Made by a program: the position numbers and the translations under genes. The notes under the pieces are model-generated. The model did not search any database, was not told the DNA's origin, and worked only from the letters and a program-made list of their open reading frames with translations. DNA of 64,000 nt, from the NCBI GenBank assembly GCA_947579605.1, contig OX388307.1, positions 28,559,237 through 28,623,236 of the forward strand, given 5' to 3'. This document shows, in pieces, positions 58,850-64,000 of the stretch. This stretch comes from Athripsodes cinereus. Its lineage: Eukaryota; Arthropoda; Insecta; Trichoptera; Leptoceridae. Positions within the stretch are counted from its first letter, which is position 1. Each line of letters opens with the position of its first letter.

Positions 58850-59108
58850 CACTGAGAAAAATACTAACGAAATTTCACAACGAATCATTGGTACGTACTA
58901 TCAGATTAGGACCAGAGATCGTACAAACGATTCATTAGTACGAATCTATAATATGAACTCTTCGCAAACAAATTGTTGGTAAATTTACCAATGATTTGTT
59001 TGCGAAGAGTTAATATTATAGATTTGTACCAATGAATCGTTTGTACGATCTCTGGTCCTAATCTGATAGTACCGTACCAATGATTCGTTTTGAGTATTTT
59101 TCTCAGTG
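58850..59108. mobile_element. TA-flanked palindromic MITE
   Basis: Ends CACTGAGAAAAATACT and its reverse complement, with TA on both sides. Nearly the whole 259 bp is an inverted repeat, including GATCGTACAAACGATTCATT and AACTCTTCGCAAACAAAT on one arm and their complements on the other. Tc1/mariner-type by its TA target; no coding. Confidence 0.75.
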
Positions 59109-59194
59109 TAGATAATAAACGTCAAGATAACAATGGAGTTAATGGAGACAGTATCGGTGAATAATATTTATCATAACTATCTATAATACTATAC

Positions 59195-59300
59195 TATACC
59201 CTCACGCCATATCCCAGGTGGGGTTGGCAGAGAGAATGGAATGCCATAGATCTATCCCTACACACTTCCTTCACAGTTTCTCATATATGCACTCCTATTT
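59195..59300 (-). mobile_element. 3' end of the LRWFGHVERM LINE family
   Basis: Contains CCCTCACGCCATATCCCA as in 26510, then GGGTTGGCAGAGAG. Short remnant just upstream of transporter gene 2. Confidence 0.5.
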
Positions 59301-59635
59301 CTTATAGTACTAAAGAACACAAGTCAAATATGTCTACAAATTTACATTTTCAATAAACTTTTGAGAATAAAAAATATTATTTTTTTATTTAACTAGACTT
59401 TTACACTTAAAAAATAAACTATGTGTTTAAAAGACATTTTAACATTCACCTCTGAGAACTATATTTTGATTAAGTTGCAAGAACTTCAACATAAATAAAC
59501 CGGATATTTCAGAAGTCACAGACTCATATTTTATTTTATCCGCATGATATTTGGTGCATTTTCCATAAATAAAATATGGGGCTAAAGTTCTTATATGTAT
59601 CCTTTTTCAGCAGGTATTTCGCGTGAATTTCAATC

Positions 59636-62600
59636 ATGTTATTGAAATTCAAACCCCGGCGTGTGCTGTTCAGCGTACTGCCCATAACATGCTGGATCAG
59701 GGAGTACACATCAGACTTGGCTTTAGCCGACATGGTGGCAGGGATAACAGTGGCCATCACACTCATACCACAGTCAATAGCTTATGCATCTCTAGCTGGA
59801 CTAGAGCCGCAGGTGAGTCATTGGATTGAACTTTTGTGTTTGTTTAAGTCTTCACTGTTATTATGATATTAAGAAAAGTGGATGATATACACATTCGTTG
59901 GTAGCCTGGAGGTAGAATATCGACCTCATGTACAAGAGGTGTGCGGTTCGATCCCGGCAAACTCACTTTTCATGACACAAGCTTTTAGTTTACTGTGGAT
60001 AAAGTTGTATTTAGGTATAGAACAAAAGCCCGGATACATCATTTTACAAAAAATAAAAATGTATATGTATATCTACCATTTTGTCATCAACCAACATATT
60101 ATAAGTCATTTAAACAGATTCACTTTATATTAATTAGGATGTTATGTCCTAGAATTGAAATTTTTTACAGTGTCTGACAGTTTTTCTGACACGTAAACGA
60201 CACATTAATGTTGTTCTACAATAAAATAATAATTCAAAGCTGAGTTCTGTACGAATAAGTATCTGTTTCCTGAAGCCATGAGCGGGTGTCAAATTTTATC
60301 GAAACTATTCCAATTTTTTTATCTACCTCTAGTTCAATTTCACATCTCTAGCCATTCCTCTCCACTATTAAACACAATAAGTCTCTCCAATATTTCTCCA
60401 GGCATCTCTGTCCTGGATTCTCTGCAACAAATCACAAGCGATTTATCTAATATCATCTGTGTAGTAGGTCTTCCTCCGTTTCTTTTGTCGTCTCCTTCTC
60501 CACTCCTAAACCCTATTTGTCCAATTCAATTTAACAAACCTACAAAATTTAACAAAATACATCATAATACCTTATATTACGTACCATTAAAATCTCATAA
60601 ACATTACACTTATTATAATTTGTATAAATTGTGATAATGGAATATTTTCACACCCGACGTGTAACGTAATGACTATAACAAATGGGAGACGATTATTTCA
60701 GGCAGCCAGCTGAAGTTTTATCATTTGAATTAATCCATTCGCACAAATTGAAAATTAGTCTAGCTCCATAATCATAGATGACTAAGTGTTTACAACAATA
60801 AGCATAATTTGAACATGATGCAGGTATTTTTATTATTTATTTTTGGAGTACTCACATTATACAAAATAATATTCAGTCTTTAATTCACGTAAAAAGACAT
60901 ACACATGGTTTATTTTTAACTACTTTTTTATGGTTGAGCGAACTGGAACTCTTTTTTCAGTTTGACAATGACTTTGTAAGTCAAAACTTAGTCACACAAC
61001 TATTTGAAATTTTTTTAATCTTCAAACAATGACATAACAATGGGTTAAATAATTAAAAGTGCTGATGGATAGTCAAACACTAACCAGAGAATAATATATT
61101 AAAAATAAAATAATTGGTATAACACACATATAAATCAATAGTATTACATATTCATAATCTTTTAACATTATTCTCCCAAATACGTGGACATAAGTTTCAA
61201 CTTCTAGGAATTTTATGCTAAATGGGTCACCTCTTTCCATCATTAGACAATGGGGGAGTTGCGGTAGTGAGGGATTTTGCTGAAAATGCTTGAAATACGT
61301 AAATTGAAGGTCACATATTAATAATTTGAGGTTTAAAATGTATAAAAAACACTTTTTCATACGTAAAAATAAAATATAAAATCATTAAAATTTGACAGTT
61401 ATCAAAACGCGACGTAGATGGTCAATGGCGGATGTGACGTCATTTTATTCGAATTTCTCGAGGTCACATGTTTATCCAGTTTGTTTGAGAAGTGAATGTT
61501 CGCTGTTCGTTGCATTTTCTCGGTCTTTACAGACAAAATTATTATTTTTATGTTTAAAAATGTCTACAAATAAATTTTATAAATATTGCATAGAGCCACT
61601 ATGCTCAGACACCACGGTTACAGCTCCAAATAAAGCATTTATTTGCGTGCCTACAGACCTGGTAAAAAGGAAAAAGTGGTGTATGGTGATCAAAAGAGAC
61701 GATAAGAAAAATAAAGTTTTATCCAATGTTAGTCGCTATGTTTGCGATGATAATTTCAGTATATATTTGTAAAAAGAATTTTAATAAAACTATTTGAAAA
61801 ATACGTACCTATTTTGTATTTAAATATTGTTTTAAAAAGTATTTAATAGTCTATATTTGAAACACCAATATTCAAAAGTATTTGTATTTAACAACACATA
61901 TGAGCTTATATTCTTCTAACGCCGTATTGTGTTTTCTTCAATCCTTGTTACTGTAATAATAAGGGATTGTTTTATAAGTTTGCCTTTTGCATCTGGCTTT
62001 CTATTAAATTTAGTTCACACAAAAACAATGCACCGTAGCATGCTGTCAAATCATATAAAAGGTAGGGAAAACACGAAGGAGACATGATAATGTATTTGAG
62101 ATTATATTGAATTTAGAGATATGTTTCGACCATGCTGTAATGTCTATTATTATTATGACATCTATTTTTTGTTTCTAGTTTAATTACGAACGACATATTG
62201 AATCACGATTTTTTCCCTGTTTTGATTTCAGTTAGAAGAAGATCTTGAAAACTATATGCGATGGAAAATTACTCTCTATAAAATCTCTATTTGTAACAAA
62301 AAATCGCACATCATTAATGTAGATACTTTTGGTAAATTGTCAGATTGACCTTTACAAAACCAAATTTTTATTGTTCCAGTTAAAGATGTGTAATACCAGT
62401 TTTAAACTATTGTTTTCTATTTTCAATTTTTTATCTCAAGTCTATACAACACTTACAAACCACTATATATCGAATGTGTAACACTAACTTATATAAACTA
62501 TGAGCCAATATTAATTTTTAAATAATAAAACACTGCCTTAGGTCTCCAAAATTTATGTGAGGAAAACACGAAACAAAACTCTGAATGGAGAATTGATAGT

Positions 62601-63521
62601 TCCAACACTATGCCGGAATATGTTATGAAGATAATAGTAGATAATATAATAAATAGTTCTTTTAAATAATGAGCTGACGATTTCTGTTCTGTTTAAACTA
62701 ATTGTGGCGCATTGTGTTGGATGATAGATTTGATCTCTGAAAGATTTTCATTTTTTTATACTTTATATATGCAGTAGGTATTATCTGTTTTGTGCTTATA
62801 ATAAATAAATAAACAAAAGAGTCGAAGTATTTAAAAATAACACGGAAAAAACGTAAACAAACTACATAAACGCCGTACTAGAAAGAAAACCACAGACACA
62901 CTCGGATGAAGTGACGTCATCACAAGATGGAGGGTAATGGATGGCGTTTTTGCGGGAATATTATTTTTCAAATTTCAAATGCTGATTTCTCCAAAACTAG
63001 GCTAAATATAATAAAATTATGCATATATTCGTGATTCTTACATGCTGTTTAACATTTTTAATCAATAAAAAAAAAATCCGCAACTGCCCCATTCACATAT
63101 TGTTCATCTTGATATTTTTATAAAAACAATATTTAAAAGATTTTTATTTAAGGCAATATTTAAGAGATTATCACTATGAAGTGATTTCTTCCATCTGACC
63201 ATCTTCAATATTCCATCAACCATCAACTATATACCAAGTAATAGGGTGGTCTCTGTAGAAGCGCCTTCACTTTTTTGTGACCTCTGTAGTACATCAAAAT
63301 AAGATATATTTTTATTTATTTCTAGTATGGATTATACTCTTCATTCGTAGGAAGTTTTGTATACATGTTCTTCGGCACCATACCAGAGATTAACATTGGA
63401 CCAACTGCTCTTCTATCACTTCTTACATTCACATACACTCATCATACCAATCCAGATTATGCCGTTCTGCTGTGCTTCTTGGGTGGACTCGTTCAGTTGG
63501 GCGTTGGATTTGCGAGATTAG
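59636..63521 (+). CDS. second SLC26A11-like transporter, 5' part only, runs off the window
   Basis: Seen: exon 59636-59812 (acceptor at 59610 or 59613, donor GTGAG) joins exon 63326-63521 (donor GTAAG) in frame, giving 124 complete residues plus one base. The reading frame contains the SulP runs ITLIPQSIAYASLAG, PQYGLYSSFVGS and IGPTALLSL, which align directly with gene 1. An in-frame TGA lies four codons before the ATG at 59636, so that ATG is the likely start if this exon is not joined to an upstream coding exon. Exon 2 has the same length (196 nt) and phase as exon 4 of gene 1. Gene 1 has an intron between VIAG and ISVG; gene 2 reads MVAGITVA without a break. The remaining exons lie to the right of the window. 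Role inferred as for gene 1: membrane anion exchanger. Confidence 0.9.
59898..60055 (+). mobile_element. tRNA-derived SINE, best-preserved copy
   Basis: The head has an A-box-like GTAGCCTGGAGGTAGA and, about 50 bp on, a B box GGTTCGATCCC, the split RNA polymerase III promoter of tRNA genes. The body continues ACACAAGCTTTTAGTTTACTG. It is not a functional tRNA gene because no cloverleaf acceptor stem closes. It lies in intron 1 of transporter gene 2, in the sense orientation. Confidence 0.7.
61435..61442. promoter_or_regulatory. CRE/ATF palindrome upstream of the THAP fragment
   Basis: TGACGTCA 118 bp before the THAP-type ATG, preceded by GATGGTCAATGGCGGATG. The same octamer recurs at 62912. 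Binding is inferred from the consensus only. Confidence 0.35.
61560..62348 (+). pseudogene. THAP-type zinc-finger fragment in intron 1 of transporter gene 2
   Basis: Part 1 (61560-61772, 70 residues): MSTNKFYKYCIEPLCSD, then AFICVPTDLVKRKKWC and SRYVCDDNF. This matches the C2CH THAP plan (C-x4-C, FxxVPxD, KKW, C-x2-H), but the final His is Asn. Part 2 (from about 62232): LEEDLENYMRWK, the sequence that normally follows the THAP finger in related insect proteins, after an acceptor-like TTGATTTCAG. It then decays to a stop at 62348. The joining donor near 61755 is not clean in frame. Probably a dead copy of a THAP gene or THAP transposase. Confidence 0.5.
62912..62919. promoter_or_regulatory. 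second CRE/ATF palindrome
   Basis: TGACGTCA followed by TCACAAGATGGAGGGTAATG, in a GC-richer island about 410 bp before exon 2 of transporter gene 2. It resembles a TATA-less promoter, but no transcript start can be placed. Confidence 0.3.
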
Positions 63522-64000
63522 GTAAGTTTATGAAATTTGAAGGTACTGACAGCAAAGTCATATATTTATTTATTACTAAAAATTAACATTGTAAAAAATA
63601 ACACATTCATAAATAACTCTGTTGACTTTTGATTTAAAAACCCCAGACAGCAATTATATGCTGGTACAAGGGGTCGAAAACAATCACAGATATTCACCAA
63701 TATTTATAAAAATACATACATCTTAAAACCCTCCGCACAAGCATTTGGTTGCTTATGGAGGGAACATATTTACTATGTGTAATATTATTTTGTTATTGTT
63801 ATATCAATGTTTACTGTGTATTTATGAATGAAATAAAAAAATATACCTTTTATTAATTCGGAGCTTTTCAAAAGATGCAGGAACTTTCGATGTGGTCGTA
63901 ATCTAGAATCTTGAAATATAGTCCTTATAGTAGGTACCTATAGGTATATAAATCGTTGAACTCGAGGTGGAAATTCTTTTTGTTTACTTTCATAGCAAAG

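Noticed and set aside
59941..59975. Possible tRNA gene from the B box
   Set aside because: No acceptor stem or anticodon arm closes; it is a tRNA-derived SINE.

Overview
The window is AT-rich eukaryotic nuclear DNA with GT-AG introns, large intergenic spaces and a dense load of transposable elements. It is almost certainly an insect. The calexcitin-type EF-hand reading frame, the THAP-type fragment, the frequent GGTACCTAC-like words and the RTE/CR1-like LINE tails fit a moth or butterfly best. That order-level call is inference from memory of such genomes, not proof.

Two protein-coding genes carry the window, both on the + strand. The first, at 22561-38441, can be followed through 14 exons. 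It encodes a complete 615-residue SLC26A11-like (SulP family) anion transporter with a C-terminal STAS domain. The second starts at 59636 and runs off the right edge. Its two visible exons encode the N-terminal part of a paralogue, so this is a head-to-tail tandem duplication. The shared exon has the same length (196 nt) and phase in both genes, but gene 2 lacks one intron that gene 1 has.

Layout. 1-22500: no host gene, only LINE ends, a very abundant SINE-like family, foldback elements, an RNase H-bearing LINE fragment, an RT fragment, and a CCCGGG-ended MITE. 22561-38441: transporter gene 1. Its introns hold a LINE copy with clear target-site duplication, a foldback with two opposed hammerhead-like motifs, and a 98-bp tandem array flanked by similar motifs. 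38952-59600: intergenic, with nested hAT-type elements, a Tigger/pogo-like element, a TTAA-flanked element, and a hAT-like element (55697-57184) that carries a calexcitin-like reading frame. 59636-64000: transporter gene 2 (partial), whose first intron contains a tRNA-derived SINE and a decayed THAP-type gene fragment.

The least expected objects are the gene-carrying hAT-like element at 55697-57184, the hammerhead-like foldback and related satellite in the introns of gene 1, and a ~620-bp core shared by elements with different termini and different target-site duplications (8 bp versus TTAA). All alignments were done by eye; boundaries quoted to the base are those where a target duplication or splice site fixes them, and other repeat boundaries are approximate.
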